A DNA stretch of 14,253 nt, from contig CABTYA010000023.1 in the NCBI GenBank assembly GCA_902488965.1, positions 1-14,253 on the forward strand. The letters are read 5' to 3'. The notes beneath the pieces are model-generated. The model saw only the letters and a program-made list of their open reading frames with translations. It was not told the DNA's origin and did no database searches. This document shows positions 14,230-14,253 of the stretch, one piece after another; position 1 is the stretch's first letter; every line of letters begins with the position of its first letter. The position numbers and the translations under genes are program-made. The stretch is from an uncultured Veillonellaceae bacterium. Its GTDB lineage: Bacteria > Bacillota > Negativicutes > Veillonellales > Negativicoccaceae.

Positions 14230-14253
14230 TCGTATGCCGTCTTCTGCTTGAAA
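14230..14253 (+). other. Untrimmed Illumina adapter at the contig end
   Basis: Bases 14230-14250 match the last 21 bases of the Illumina index/P7 adapter as I remember it (ending ATGCCGTCTTCTGCTTG), followed by AAA, as happens when a read runs past the adapter. The bases upstream (ACCG) do not match the adapter's ATC, so the junction is at about 14229/14230. An exact match of this length by chance inside ecfA2 is not credible. Confidence 0.9.

Noticed and set aside
1..14253. tRNA or rRNA genes
   Set aside because: No cloverleaf landmarks (such as GGTTCGAAT with a matching acceptor) or rRNA segments were noticed on reading; a tRNAscan-type search was not possible here.

Overview
The window looks like a bacterial contig from the Negativicutes (the Veillonella / Megasphaera / Selenomonas / Sporomusa side of the Firmicutes). 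Supporting this are high GC with strong AAGGAGG-type ribosome sites, a T-box leader, the ecfA-ecfT-truA gene order, a split cobamide-dependent methionine synthase, and a tandem pair of CobT paralogues matching the ArsA/ArsB enzyme known from Sporomusa ovata. The assignment is inference from gene content. Almost everything is on the minus strand; one aldehyde dehydrogenase gene is on the plus strand.

Layout, left to right. 1-3285: methionine operon (minus), transcribed metF, then a stand-alone MetH activation-domain protein, then metH, which runs off the left edge. It is preceded by a T-box leader (about 3308-3583) with a probable AUG specifier and a clear promoter. 3647-6371: three-gene operon (minus) of an arsA-like CobT, an arsB-like CobT and an unrecognised 204-residue protein. 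6372-6539: divergent promoter region with a near-palindrome. 6540-7955: NAD(P)-dependent aldehyde dehydrogenase (plus) with a strong terminator. 8086-10694: korA-korB two-subunit 2-oxoacid:ferredoxin oxidoreductase (minus, TTG start). 10805-12194: two secreted DUF3298-like proteins (minus). 12273-14229: truncated ecfA2, ecfT and truA (minus) with a terminator.

The main biological theme is cobamide use and cobamide lower-ligand choice side by side. The arsAB-like pair should activate phenol or p-cresol as a cobamide lower ligand. The neighbouring operon makes methionine with a cobamide-dependent synthase and its separate reactivation partner, under tRNA-Met control. The two CobT paralogues have lost complementary sets of CobT motifs, as expected for an obligate heterodimer with one working site. 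The unknown gene translationally coupled to arsB is the least explained part of the window.

Both ends look artefactual. The last 21-24 bases match the end of an Illumina index adapter followed by AAA. The first 27 bases are an exact inverted copy of 462-488. The terminal residues predicted for metH and ecfA2 should therefore not be trusted.
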